DNA of 15,852 nucleotides from Jatrophihabitans sp. (GCA_025966255.1 JAOPVG010000024.1:1-15852), one strand, 5' to 3'. Positions 1-7,864 are shown, counted from the stretch's first letter. A program made the numbers and translations. Notes: generated by a model from the letters alone, not told the origin.

Positions 1-939
1 ATCTGCCGTCCGCACAACCGCCCGCACGTCGGGCAGGACATCGACGCGATGGTGTGTTGGATGTCCTCCGATGCGCAGCTCACGCCCGGTGCGCGGTACA
101 CGATCCAGCACACGACCCGCTCGACTCGTGCCGTCGTGCGCAGTCTCGACTACCGCCTCGACGTGAACACACTGCATCGCGACGAAGCCGCCGACGGGTT
201 GAGCCTCAACGAGATCGGCCGGATCCGGCTGCGCACCCAGCAGCCGCTGCTCTTCGATGCCTACCGCCGCAGCCGCGATACCGGCAGCTTCATCCTCGTC
301 GACGAGGCTACCAACAACACCGTCGCCGCCGGCATGATCACCGGGCCGAGCCAGCAGAAGTCGCGCGTCGTCTGGCACAGCGGTTCGGTGCAGCGCGCCG
401 AGCGCGCGACGCAGGGCATGACCGTGTGGCTCACCGGGCTGTCCGGGTCGGGCAAGTCGACGGTCGCGGCCGAACTCGAGCGCCGGCTGGTCGCATCCGG
501 GCGGCCGGCCTACCTGCTCGACGGCGACAACCTGCGGCACGGCCTCAACGCCGGTCTGGGCTTCTCGGCCGAGGACCGCGCCGAGAACGTGCGCCGCGTC
601 GCCGAGGTGGCCAAGCTGCTCGCCGACGCCGGCGTCGTGGCGATCGTGTCGCTCGTCAGCCCGTACCACGCCGATCGCGAACGCGCCCGCACGTTGCACA
701 GCGAGAGCGGGCTGCCGTTCGCCGAGATCTTCGTCGACACGCCACTGCAGGTCTGCGAGGCCCGCGACCCGAAGGGCCTGTACGCCAAGGCCCGGGCGGG
801 CGAGATCAAGAACTTCACCGGGGTCGACGATCCCTACGAAGCCCCGGAGTCGCCGCACCTGCGGCTGCGACCAGAGGACGGGGATGCCGCAGCCCAAGCG
901 GCCCTGGTCGTCGATCTGGTCGAGCGGATGGCCGAGTGA
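1..939 (+). CDS. cysN: CysNC: sulfate adenylyltransferase large-subunit C-terminus fused to APS kinase (5' partial)
   Basis: The frame is open from base 1, so the GTPase part of CysN lies outside the window. The first roughly 120 visible residues are the C-terminal beta-barrel part of CysN, including the stretch [20 protein letters not shown]. An APS kinase (CysC) domain follows from about base 412. Its Walker A motif GLSGSGKST is at bases 436-462, followed by [12 protein letters not shown], the [10 protein letters not shown] segment around the family's phospho-serine loop, and [15 protein letters not shown] near the end. The fused protein forms APS from sulfate and ATP together with CysD, then phosphorylates it to PAPS. 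The fusion is typical of mycobacteria and relatives. The stop codon lies 19 bases before the cysQ start, so the two genes are probably co-transcribed. The family often has Arg in ISPYR where this protein has His; this is minor. Confidence 0.95.
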   Translation: MCRPHNRPHVGQDIDAMVCWMSSDAQLTPGARYTIQHTTRSTRAVVRSLDYRLDVNTLHRDEAADGLSLNEIGRIRLRTQQPLLFDAYRRSRDTGSFILVDEATNNTVAAGMITGPSQQKSRVVWHSGSVQRAERATQGMTVWLTGLSGSGKSTVAAELERRLVASGRPAYLLDGDNLRHGLNAGLGFSAEDRAENVRRVAEVAKLLADAGVVAIVSLVSPYHADRERARTLHSESGLPFAEIFVDTPLQVCEARDPKGLYAKARAGEIKNFTGVDDPYEAPESPHLRLRPEDGDAAAQAALVVDLVERMAE

Positions 940-958
940 GCAACGCCGAGGCCGGGAC

Positions 959-1732
959 GTGACCGCAGAGCTGTCTGACGCCCGCCTGGCCGCCCGGCTC
1001 GCCGAGGACGCCGGTCAGCTTCTGCTGCAACTGCAGGCCGAGAGCGGATTGACCGGCAAGGAACTCGGCAACCGCGGCGACGCGGACTCGAACGCATTCC
1101 TGCTCAGCGAGCTTGCCGCGGCCCGGCCCGATGACGCCGTGCTGTCCGAGGAGTCGACCGATTCGCCCCGCCGCCTCGCTGCTCCCCGGGTGTGGATCAT
1201 CGATCCCCTGGACGGCACCCGTGAGTACTGCCTGCCGGGACGCCCGGACTGGGCCGTGCACGTCGCCCTCTGGCAGGAGGGTGCGGGCATCAGCGCCGCC
1301 GCCGTGGCGCAGCCCGCGCTGTCGGCGGTCTACGCGAGTGACGACGCTACGGCCGCACCGGCTCCGGCGCGGCGGCGGCGCTTCCTCGTCAGTGAAAGCC
1401 GCCCGCCGGATTGGGCCGGCCGGGTGGCCCAGGCGCTGGATGCCGATCTCGCTGCGATGGGATCGGCCGGCGCGAAGGCGATGGCCGTGTTGCGCGGGGA
1501 CGCGGACGCCTACCTGCACTCCGGCGGCCAGTGGGAGTGGGACTCCGCCGCACCGGTCGGGGTCGTCCTGGCCGCCGGACTGCACGCGTCACGGATCGAC
1601 GGCAGCCCGCTCGAGTACAACCGCGAGCACCCCTATCTGCCCGATCTGCTCATCTGCCGCGCCGACCTGGCCGAATCACTGCTGCACGCGATCGCGGCGT
1701 CCGGAGCTGCGCGGGCCGACGCGGCCAAATGA
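959..1732 (+). CDS. cysQ: 3'(2'),5'-bisphosphate nucleotidase CysQ (inositol monophosphatase superfamily)
   Basis: A 257-residue protein of the FIG/IMPase fold, close to the usual actinobacterial CysQ size. Mg-binding motifs are visible: EES at about residue 60, DPLDGT at residues 82-87 and WDSAAP from about residue 194. It should hydrolyse PAP (and possibly PAPS) to AMP, relieving inhibition by the by-product of PAPS use, which fits its place directly after cysNC. I chose GTG at 959 because the longer reading frame upstream would overlap the end of cysNC with non-homologous sequence, and the family N-terminus ([19 protein letters not shown]) starts right after this GTG. Some family members also dephosphorylate inositol phosphates or fructose-1,6-bisphosphate, so substrate specificity is inferred. 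Confidence 0.92.
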   Translation: MTAELSDARLAARLAEDAGQLLLQLQAESGLTGKELGNRGDADSNAFLLSELAAARPDDAVLSEESTDSPRRLAAPRVWIIDPLDGTREYCLPGRPDWAVHVALWQEGAGISAAAVAQPALSAVYASDDATAAPAPARRRRFLVSESRPPDWAGRVAQALDADLAAMGSAGAKAMAVLRGDADAYLHSGGQWEWDSAAPVGVVLAAGLHASRIDGSPLEYNREHPYLPDLLICRADLAESLLHAIAASGAARADAAK

Positions 1733-1886
1733 CCGGTAGGTATCACTCGAACGAAAGATCCATTTAACGAAAATCATCCACCCTTCCCGGTAGATTGACC
1801 GAGGCTCGCACGAATCGTCGAGATCATCAGGCGCCGATGGACAGGCGAGCCCCAGGCGGGATTGTTGCCGCCGGAGAGCGGGGCCG
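1733..1886 (+). promoter_or_regulatory. Intergenic region before the STAS gene, with an AT-rich direct repeat
   Basis: This is the most AT-rich patch in the window. AACGAAA occurs at 1750-1756 and again at 1766-1772, 16 bases apart, each followed by an ATC-containing tail. CCGGTAG also occurs twice (1733-1739 and 1787-1793). TAGATT at 1791-1796 fits a TANNNT -10 box, but no good -35 box is in register. TTGACC at 1795-1800 could be a -35 box, but its -10 partner is poor. A promoter for the downstream gene probably lies here; its exact elements are unresolved. Confidence 0.35.
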
Positions 1887-2309
1887 GTGACCGCAACCGC
1901 CGAACCACAGACGGATCCGCAGCACGGCGGCGCGTCCATGTCGGTGGAGACCGTCCGATTCGATCCCACCCGCGCAAGCATCAAGGTCGTCGGTGAACTC
2001 GACCTCGCCACCGCGCCGCCATTGTGGGCGGTGTTGCGAGGGCACCTGGCCGCCGGCCGGCGCTTCGCCCGCCTCGACGTCTCGGGCGTCACCTTTCTGG
2101 ATGCGACGACCCTGACCGGCATCGCCCGCGCCCACGAGGACTTCCTCGCCTCCCGCGGCACCCTGGTGATCACCGGGGTACGCGCGCCGGTCGCGCGGGC
2201 GCTGCGCCTCACCGGGCTGGACGAGACCCTGTTCGTCGGCGGTCCACGGGGCGACGACGACGACCTCGACGCAACCGACCTCAGCGACCGCCCGCCGGCT
2301 TCTCGCTGA
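1887..2309 (+). CDS. STAS-domain protein, anti-sigma factor antagonist-like
   Basis: A 140-residue single-domain protein. The STAS fold is recognisable from GELDLATAP (residues 36-44), RLDVSGVTFLDATTLTGIA (62-80) and a final helix/strand segment GTLVITGVRAPVARALRLTGL. The family (SpoIIAA/RsbV) binds anti-sigma kinases and is switched by phosphorylation of a Ser in DSSGL. Here that motif reads DATTL (residues 72-76), so the aligned phospho-acceptor would be Thr rather than Ser. The tail is acidic (GDDDDLDATD). GTG at 1887 is preceded by GGAGA at 1873-1877, a good ribosome site; ATG 1938 (residue 18) is a weaker alternative. No kinase, phosphatase or sigma factor is adjacent, so its partner is unknown. 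The 3' end overlaps the convergent tetR gene. Confidence 0.85.
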   Translation: MTATAEPQTDPQHGGASMSVETVRFDPTRASIKVVGELDLATAPPLWAVLRGHLAAGRRFARLDVSGVTFLDATTLTGIARAHEDFLASRGTLVITGVRAPVARALRLTGLDETLFVGGPRGDDDDLDATDLSDRPPASR

Positions 2310-2961
2310 GCGCCCCCGCCTCGACGAGGGCCCGGGACGCCACGAGCAATCGGGTGCAGTAGTCCGCCAGCGTGCCGCGGTCGATCGCCAGCGTGCCGTC
2401 CAACCAGCGGATGAACAGGTTCGCCAACGCCCCGACCAGCGCGGTGGCGGTGAGCTGGGCATCGACCGGCGTGACGGCGCTCCCCAGCTGCCCTTGGATG
2501 ATCTCGGCGAAGGCCGGCGACAACGCCACGCCCCTGATGCCGAGGGTCGCATCGGTGAGGGGCTCGAGCAGCAGCACCCGGCCCTTGCGCGGGTCGTCGG
2601 TCAGCAGGCCGAGGAAGGCGTCGACGGCCGCTCGCGACACGGCCTCGTAATCGCTCGACCCCAGGGCACCCACGGTCTCGACGAGCACCCGCCCCGCCTC
2701 GTCGGCCACCTGGTCGTAGACGGCGAGCAGCAGCGCCTCGCGGTCGGCGAAGTTCTCGTAGAAGTAGCGATCGGTGAGGGCGGCGAGCCGGCACACCGAT
2801 CGCACCGTGACGGCGGCACTGCCCTGGGTACCGAGCAGGTCGAGCCCGACGTCGAGGAAGCGTTGCCGACGCTCGGCCCGTCGGTCGGCCAGCGTGGTGC
2901 CGGCCCAACTGCGGGTCTGACGGTCACTCATCAGCCCATCATGCCGCAAGGTTGACGACAT
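2281..2961 (-). CDS. TetR/AcrR-family transcriptional regulator
   Basis: A protein of up to 226 residues with an N-terminal TetR DNA-binding domain (about residues 28-78). The helix-turn-helix is VTVRSVCRLAALTDRYFYENF, followed by the typical ADREALLLAVYD. The rest is a helical ligand and dimerisation domain without clear specificity. The gene is divergent from the DUF2236 oxygenase/fadD pair, which makes those genes its likely targets. The start is ambiguous. ATG 2961 would leave an almost leaderless mRNA from the minus promoter, or could use GAGG just upstream. ATG 2931 (MSDRQTR) gives a 216-residue protein with a weak ribosome site. The ligand is unknown; an acyl-CoA or other lipid-derived molecule is a reasonable guess from the neighbours only. 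Confidence 0.9.
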   Translation of the reverse strand: MSSTLRHDGLMSDRQTRSWAGTTLADRRAERRQRFLDVGLDLLGTQGSAAVTVRSVCRLAALTDRYFYENFADREALLLAVYDQVADEAGRVLVETVGALGSSDYEAVSRAAVDAFLGLLTDDPRKGRVLLLEPLTDATLGIRGVALSPAFAEIIQGQLGSAVTPVDAQLTATALVGALANLFIRWLDGTLAIDRGTLADYCTRLLVASRALVEAGALSEKPAGGR

Positions 2962-2981
2962 GCGTCCTCAAATCTTAGGGT
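2952..2981 (+). promoter_or_regulatory. Promoter for the DUF2236-fadD transcript (leaderless)
   Basis: TTGACG (2952-2957) and TAGGGT (2976-2981) form a -35/-10 pair with an 18-base spacer. The -10 box ends 6 bases before the ATG at 2988, so transcription would begin at or within a base or two of that ATG, giving a leaderless mRNA as is common in actinobacteria. GAGGAC directly before the ATG is too close to act as a normal ribosome site. Confidence 0.6.
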
Positions 2982-2998
2982 GAGGACATGCGTCCGCA
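2953..2998. promoter_or_regulatory. Twin 18-bp palindromic operator sites for the TetR regulator
   Basis: Two copies of one palindrome: TGACGACATGCGTCCTCA at 2953-2970 and TGAGGACATGCGTCCGCA at 2981-2998, identical at 16 of 18 positions and 28 bp apart centre to centre. Each has 7-bp arms with one mismatch around ATGC. The inner halves also form a perfect GTCCTCA/TGAGGAC inverted repeat (2964-2970 and 2981-2987) around the shared -10 region. The first copy covers the tetR ATG at 2961, the second the ATG at 2988. Binding by the adjacent TetR protein is inferred. Confidence 0.65.
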
Positions 2999-2999
2999 A
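2972..2999 (-). promoter_or_regulatory. Promoter for tetR, overlapping the divergent promoter
   Basis: Read on the minus strand, TTGCGG (2999-2994) and TAAGAT (2977-2972) form a -35/-10 pair with a 16-base spacer. The predicted start, near 2965, is only a few bases before the ATG at 2961. The -10 boxes of the two divergent promoters overlap at 2976-2977, so polymerase can occupy only one at a time. Confidence 0.5.
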
Positions 3000-3932
3000 C
3001 CTGTCCGGGCCGACCCCGATGTCGAGCCGCTCGGACCCGCCTCGCTGATGTGGGAGTACTTCGGCGACTGGCGCGGCGTACTGCTGTCGCTGTGGGCCGG
3101 TTCGATGCAGAACATGCACCCACAGCTCGGCGCCGGCGTCGAGGAGCACTCGCGCTTCTTCGAAGAGCGCTGGGAGCGGCTGTACCGCTCGCTGTACCCG
3201 ATCGGCGGATGCGTCTACGACGGCCCGCGGGCGGTCGAGACGGCGCGGCAGGTGCGCGACTACCACCGCACGATCAAGGGCGTCGACAAGCACGGCCGCC
3301 CGTACAGCGCGCTCAACCCGGACACCTACTTCTGGGCCCACGCCACGTTCGTCATGATCCCGATCCTGATCTGCGAGCACTTCGGCCGACCGCTCACGCA
3401 TCCGCAGAAGGAGCAGGTCTACGCCGAAGGCGTGCAGTGGTGGCGCCTGTACGGCCTGAGCATGCGTCCCGTCCCGCCCGACTGGGACTCCTTCGTCGCC
3501 TACTTCGAGCAGATGAGCACGCACGTGCTCGAGGACAACAAGGCCACCCGCGCCGTGCTGGACATCGCCCGCATCGCCAAGCCGCCGGTCGCGGCCTGGC
3601 TGCCCGATCCGGTCTGGACGCTGCTGCGGATCCCGATCAGCCGGGGCTTCGTGTGGCTCACGATCGGCATGTACTCCCCGCCGGTTCGCGAGCGGCTCGG
3701 CTACCGCTGGGGAGCCTGGGATCAGCGGGCGTTCCGGCTGGTCGGACGGGCCGTGGCCGCGGGTTGGCGGCTCGTCCCGCACGACCGGCGCTTCCATCCC
3801 CGGGCCCGGGCCGCGTGGCGGCGCTCGCGCGGCGAACTGCCGGCCGACGCGCCGCCGGTGGAGACGCCGGCCCGCAACCTGCCGCCGCTGCCCGAGCGCG
3901 ACCGGCCCACGCACTACTCCCCTGCGGTCTGA
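2988..3932 (+). CDS. DUF2236 / MpaB-Lcp-type haem oxygenase family protein
   Basis: A 314-residue protein matching the DUF2236 family (ER-bound oxygenase MpaB / rubber oxygenase Lcp catalytic domain). Visible family features are the N-terminal WEYFGDWRGVLLSLWAGSMQ, the central DYHRTIKGVDKHGRPYSAL (residues 91-109) and the signature NPDTYFWAHATF with His118, the likely haem ligand, followed by ICEHFGRPLTHPQKEQVYAEG and WWRLYGL. Characterised relatives are b-type haem enzymes that oxidatively cleave isoprenoid double bonds (rubber; the farnesyl chain in mycophenolate biosynthesis). No signal peptide is visible, so an intracellular or membrane-associated place is likely. It starts at the ATG covered by the second operator. 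The gap to fadD is 42 bases, which suggests one transcript. The substrate cannot be told from sequence. Confidence 0.85.
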   Translation: MRPQPVRADPDVEPLGPASLMWEYFGDWRGVLLSLWAGSMQNMHPQLGAGVEEHSRFFEERWERLYRSLYPIGGCVYDGPRAVETARQVRDYHRTIKGVDKHGRPYSALNPDTYFWAHATFVMIPILICEHFGRPLTHPQKEQVYAEGVQWWRLYGLSMRPVPPDWDSFVAYFEQMSTHVLEDNKATRAVLDIARIAKPPVAAWLPDPVWTLLRIPISRGFVWLTIGMYSPPVRERLGYRWGAWDQRAFRLVGRAVAAGWRLVPHDRRFHPRARAAWRRSRGELPADAPPVETPARNLPPLPERDRPTHYSPAV

Positions 3933-3974
3933 CTCAACTTTCGAAGCCATCCGATCGAGGGCAGGATCCACGCC

Positions 3975-5765
3975 ATGACCGGCATCCAGCTAGCCCCGAC
4001 CTTCACCGCCGCCTTCCAGGACACCGTCGCCAAGCATCCGCACAATCTCGCCCTGAGCACCCCGGACGACTCGGTGCGACTGACGTGGCGTCAGTACGGC
4101 GACCGCGTCCGCAAGCTCGCCACCGGGTTGGCCGGGCTCGGCGTAGGCCGCGGCGACACCGTCGGCATCATGCTCACGAACCGGCCTGAGTTCCATCTCG
4201 TCGACACCGCGGCGCTGCATGCGGGAGCGACGCCGTTCTCCATCTACAACACCCTGGCGCCCGAGCAGATCGCGCACCTGTTCGGCAATGCCGGGAATCG
4301 GGTGGTGATCTGCGAGGAGCAGTTCATCGACCAGATCCGCAAGGCGGCCGAGTCGGCCGAGACGGCGGTCGAGCACATCGTGTGCATCGACAGCTCGGAC
4401 CGCGAGGGCACGATCTCGCTGAGCGACCTGGAGAGTCGGTCGGCCGACGGCTTCGACTTCGAGGCGTCCTGGCGCGCAGTGCAGCCCACCGACGTCCTCA
4501 CGATCATCTACACGTCCGGGACCACGGGGCCGCCCAAGGGCGTCGAGCTCACCCACGACAACATGCGGGCCGAGATTGAGGCGATGACCGAGGTGTCGTC
4601 GGTCGGCGTGGACGACAAGGTCATCTCCTACCTGCCGGACGCACACATCGCGAATCGGTGGGGCGCGCACTACACGAGCATCGCCACCGGCATGCACATC
4701 GTGGCCCTCGCCGACATGAAGAAGATGATCACCGTGCTGCCGTCGGTGCGCCCGACGTTCTTCGGCGCCGTGCCCCAGGTCTGGTACAAGCTCAAGGCCG
4801 GCATCGAGGCGCAACTCGCGGCCGAAAGGTCGCCGGTGAAGCGCCGCCTCGCCGGCTGGGCGTTCGCGGTGGGCAAGCGCCGGGCCCGCCTCATGTCCGA
4901 CGGGAAGCCGGTGCCCGCGGCCCTGAAGGCGCAGCACGCCGTCGCCGAGCGGCTCGTGTTCAGCGCGGTCCGCACGAAGCTCGGCCTCGACCGGGTGAAG
5001 TTCGCCGCCACCGGAGCCGCGGCGATCGATCCGGAGGCGCTGGAGTTCGTGCTCGCGCTCGGCCTGCCGTGCTGCGAGGTGTGGGGTATGTCCGAGCTGT
5101 CCTGCGCGGCCACGGTGAACCCGCCGGATGCCGTCCGGATCGGCACGGTGGGCAAGGCGCTGTCGGCCGCCGAGTTGCGTATCGCCGGCGACGGCGAGCT
5201 GCTGGTGCGCGGCCGGTTGGTGATGAAGGGCTACCGCAACGACGCCGAGAAGACGGCCGAGGCCATCGACGCCGACGGCTGGTTGCACACCGGGGACATC
5301 GCTTCGATCGACGACGACGGATACGTCCGGATCGTCGACCGCAAGAAAGAGCTGATGATCAACGCCTCGGGCAAGAACATGTCGCCCTCGAACATCGAGG
5401 GCACGATCAAGGTGAGCTGCCCGCTGATCGGCTCGGCCGTGGCGATCGGCGACGACCGGCCGTACGTCGTCGCGCTGATCACGCTTGATCCCGATGCCGT
5501 CGCGGCCTTCGCGGCCGCGCAGGGCCTCGCGGACGCCTCACCCAAGGCGCTCGCCGACGATCCCGCGGTCCGAGTCGCGATCGACGCGGGCATCCGGCAA
5601 GCGAACGAGCGGTTGGCCCGCGTGGAACAGGTCAAGAAGTTCACGATCCTGCCCGACATGTGGGAGCCGGGCGGCGACGAGATCACGCCGACCATGAAGC
5701 TCAAGCGCAAGCCGATTGCGGCCAAGTACGCCGCCCAGATCGACGAGCTCTACACGAGGTCGTGA
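3975..5765 (+). CDS. fadD: Long-chain fatty-acid--CoA ligase (AMP-forming, FadD family)
   Basis: A 596-residue ANL-superfamily enzyme of full ACSL length. Motifs in order are the P-loop YTSGTTGPPKG (residues 179-189), the A5 motif EVWGMSELS (368-376), GWLHTGD (435-441), DRKKELMINASGKNMSPSNIE (455-475) and the C-terminal ITPTMKLKRK with the A10-region lysine near 575. It should activate a carboxylic acid to acyl-AMP and then acyl-CoA. The general look is that of mycobacterial FadD11/FadD15-type long-chain ligases, but the number cannot be assigned. AGGA lies about 8 bases before the ATG. Following the DUF2236 gene by 42 bases, it may activate the acid released by that oxygenase; this link is inference. 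Confidence 0.93.
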   Translation: MTGIQLAPTFTAAFQDTVAKHPHNLALSTPDDSVRLTWRQYGDRVRKLATGLAGLGVGRGDTVGIMLTNRPEFHLVDTAALHAGATPFSIYNTLAPEQIAHLFGNAGNRVVICEEQFIDQIRKAAESAETAVEHIVCIDSSDREGTISLSDLESRSADGFDFEASWRAVQPTDVLTIIYTSGTTGPPKGVELTHDNMRAEIEAMTEVSSVGVDDKVISYLPDAHIANRWGAHYTSIATGMHIVALADMKKMITVLPSVRPTFFGAVPQVWYKLKAGIEAQLAAERSPVKRRLAGWAFAVGKRRARLMSDGKPVPAALKAQHAVAERLVFSAVRTKLGLDRVKFAATGAAAIDPEALEFVLALGLPCCEVWGMSELSCAATVNPPDAVRIGTVGKALSAAELRIAGDGELLVRGRLVMKGYRNDAEKTAEAIDADGWLHTGDIASIDDDGYVRIVDRKKELMINASGKNMSPSNIEGTIKVSCPLIGSAVAIGDDRPYVVALITLDPDAVAAFAAAQGLADASPKALADDPAVRVAIDAGIRQANERLARVEQVKKFTILPDMWEPGGDEITPTMKLKRKPIAAKYAAQIDELYTRS

Positions 5766-5767
5766 CC

Positions 5768-5796
5768 ACGGGGTGCTCCACCTGATCCTGCCCCGT
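5768..5796 (+). terminator. Short inverted repeat between fadD and kup
   Basis: ACGGGG (5768-5773) pairs with CCCCGT (5791-5796) across a 17-base loop, starting 3 bases after the fadD stop. No T-run follows, so it is at best a weak or Rho-assisted terminator. The rest of the 68-base gap holds only the kup ribosome site, an AGGGGAG stretch about 10 bases before the GTG. Confidence 0.3.
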
Positions 5797-5833
5797 AGGG
5801 ATTGCGGCACCGAGTTCAGGGGAGACTGTTTCG

Positions 5834-7849
5834 GTGACCGATGCGACTCCCGAGGACGGCGGACCGGTCGCCGACCTGGATCCCGACGTCAAGGCTGACC
5901 CCGCAGACGCCACCGACCGCGAATCGACGGCCGGCGGTCCCCGCGGGACCCTCCATCCTGCCGTTCGTGGGTCCGGAGCGGTCGGGCTTGCCATCGGAGC
6001 GCTCGGCGTGGTCTTCGGCGACATCGGGACGAGCCCGCTCTACGCGCTGCAGACCGTCTTCGCCATCGACGGCCATGCGGTGCGCCCGACCAGCGACGAC
6101 GTCTACGGTGTGATCTCGCTGGTGTTCTGGTCGATCACCCTGATCGTGTCGATCAAGTACCTCATCTTCGTCCTCAGGGCCGACAACGAGGGTGAGGGCG
6201 GCGTGATGGCCCTCGCTGCTCTCGTCCGGCGCGCCACGACCGGCGCGAGTCGACGGGTGGTGGGCACTGCCCTACTCCTCGGCGTACTCGGCGCGTCGCT
6301 GTTCTACGGCGACAGTGTCATCACCCCGGCGATCTCGGTCCTGTCGGCCGTCGAGGGCCTCGAGGTGGCCTCGCCGGGTCTGAGCAATGTTGTGCTGCCC
6401 GCCGGCATTGCCATTCTCACCGTGCTGTTCCTCGTGCAGCGCCTGGGCACGCACGTGGTCGGCCGGTTCTTCGGCCCGGTAATGGTGCTCTGGTTCCTGG
6501 TGCTAGCGGTCGTCGGCATTCCGGAGATCGCGAAGCATCCGGGGATCCTGCGCGCGCTCTCCCCGACCTACATCGGGACCTTCGTGTCCAACCATCCGTA
6601 CACGGCGTTCGTGGCGCTCGGCGCCGTGGTGCTCGCGATCACCGGAGCCGAGGCTCTCTACGCGGACATGGGCCACTTCGGCCGGGCCCCGATCAGCAGC
6701 GCGTGGTTCTTCCTTGTGTTCCCCTGCCTGACGCTCAACTACCTCGGGCAAGGCGCGCTGATCCTCTCGGACCCGAAGGCCGCCGCCAACCCCTTCTTCA
6801 ACCTGGCGCCGCACTGGGCCCGGATCCCGTTGGTGGTCCTGGCGACCGTCGCCACCGTGATTGCCTCGCAGGCGGTGATCTCCGGGGCGTACTCGGTGTC
6901 CCGGCAGGCGATGCGCCTCGGGTTCCTGCCGCATCTGACGGTCAAACACACGTCGACGCGCGAGAGTGGGCAGATCTACGTACCGGCCGTGAACTGGCTG
7001 ATGTTCGGCGGCGTCCTGGTGCTGATGGTGGCCTTCAGGTCGTCCAGCCGGCTGGCGAGCGCGTACGGCCTGGCGGTCACCGGAACCTTTGTGATCACCA
7101 CGGCCTTGCTCGTGATCGTGGCGCGCACCGTGTGGCACTGGGCGGTGTGGAAGCTGGTCCTGATGGGTGCTGTGTTCGGGACGGTCGAGCTCACCTACTT
7201 CGCGGCCAACGTCACCAAGATCCCGCACGGCGGTTGGCTGCCGCTCGTCATCGCGGTGATCGTGGTGACCACCATGACCACCTGGCAGGCCGGCCGGCGC
7301 ATCGTCACGAAACGCCGCAAGGAGTTCGAGGGGCCGTTGCAGCAGTTCGTCGACAAGCTGCACGAGCGAAAGCTCATCCGGGTGCCCGGTACCGCGGTGT
7401 TCCCGCATCCGGACAAGGAGACGACGCCGCTCGCTCTGCGACAGAACGTCGCGTTCAATCAGGTGCTGCACGACCACGTCGTGCTCGTGTCGGTCCGGTC
7501 CGAGAACGTGCCCTACATCCCGCGCGACGACCGGATCACGGTCGACCCGCTCGTCCACCACGACGATGGCATCGTGCACATCGACATCCGGTTCGGCTTC
7601 CAGGACGAGCAGGACGTCCCGGAGATGCTGCATCTGGCTCACGGGATGAGCGACGAACTCGACATCGACGCCGACAACGCGGCGTACTTCCTCTCCCGGC
7701 TGTCGATTCAGCGCGGGAACGGCCCCGGCATGATGCGCTGGCGCAAGCGCCTGTTCATCGCTCTCGCGCACAACGCGGCGAACCCGGCGGCGAACTTCGG
7801 CCTGCCCGAGGACCGCACCGTCGTGATGGGCGCTCACCTGGAGCTTTGA
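5834..7849 (+). CDS. kup: KUP/HAK/KT-family potassium transporter Kup
   Basis: A 671-residue integral membrane protein of usual KUP length. After a hydrophilic, acidic N-terminus of about 45 residues comes the family signature GVVFGDIGTSPLYAL (58-72), then ADNEGEGGVMALAAL (116-130) and GDSVITPAISVLSAVEG (159-175). Further hydrophobic segments continue to about residue 475, consistent with 12 membrane helices. The remainder (about 480-671) is the cytoplasmic C-terminal domain. The protein should take up K+, probably with H+ symport. GTG 5834 is supported by an AGGGGAG ribosome site and by the position of the first helix. The gene is not obviously linked to fadD in function. It ends 15 bases from the convergent lyase-family gene. 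Confidence 0.95.
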   Translation: MTDATPEDGGPVADLDPDVKADPADATDRESTAGGPRGTLHPAVRGSGAVGLAIGALGVVFGDIGTSPLYALQTVFAIDGHAVRPTSDDVYGVISLVFWSITLIVSIKYLIFVLRADNEGEGGVMALAALVRRATTGASRRVVGTALLLGVLGASLFYGDSVITPAISVLSAVEGLEVASPGLSNVVLPAGIAILTVLFLVQRLGTHVVGRFFGPVMVLWFLVLAVVGIPEIAKHPGILRALSPTYIGTFVSNHPYTAFVALGAVVLAITGAEALYADMGHFGRAPISSAWFFLVFPCLTLNYLGQGALILSDPKAAANPFFNLAPHWARIPLVVLATVATVIASQAVISGAYSVSRQAMRLGFLPHLTVKHTSTRESGQIYVPAVNWLMFGGVLVLMVAFRSSSRLASAYGLAVTGTFVITTALLVIVARTVWHWAVWKLVLMGAVFGTVELTYFAANVTKIPHGGWLPLVIAVIVVTTMTTWQAGRRIVTKRRKEFEGPLQQFVDKLHERKLIRVPGTAVFPHPDKETTPLALRQNVAFNQVLHDHVVLVSVRSENVPYIPRDDRITVDPLVHHDDGIVHIDIRFGFQDEQDVPEMLHLAHGMSDELDIDADNAAYFLSRLSIQRGNGPGMMRWRKRLFIALAHNAANPAANFGLPEDRTVVMGAHLEL

Positions 7850-7864
7850 ACGCCCGGGTGCTGG

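Noticed and set aside
815..1585. Long minus-strand open frame of 256 residues opposite cysNC/cysQ
   Set aside because: Arg/Gly/Ala/Pro-rich composition and no family match, as expected for a GC-rich shadow of real genes on the plus strand.
3990..5288. 432-residue minus-strand frame opposite fadD
   Set aside because: Low-complexity Arg/Gly/His-rich translation with no domain; the plus strand carries the complete set of acyl-CoA ligase motifs.
5766..5833. A ydaO-type c-di-AMP riboswitch upstream of kup
   Set aside because: Such switches control K+ transporters in some Gram-positives, but the whole gap is 68 bases, too short for the fold, and none of its conserved segments is recognisable. Only a 6-bp inverted repeat and a ribosome site are present.
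6503..7837. 444-residue minus-strand frame opposite kup
   Set aside because: His/Arg/Asp-rich antisense translation with no recognisable fold; the KUP protein on the plus strand is complete.
7850..7864. A bidirectional terminator between kup and the lyase-family gene
   Set aside because: Only 15 bases separate the convergent stops. CCCGGG and short CACC/GGTG arms are present, but no stable stem with a T-run can be drawn.
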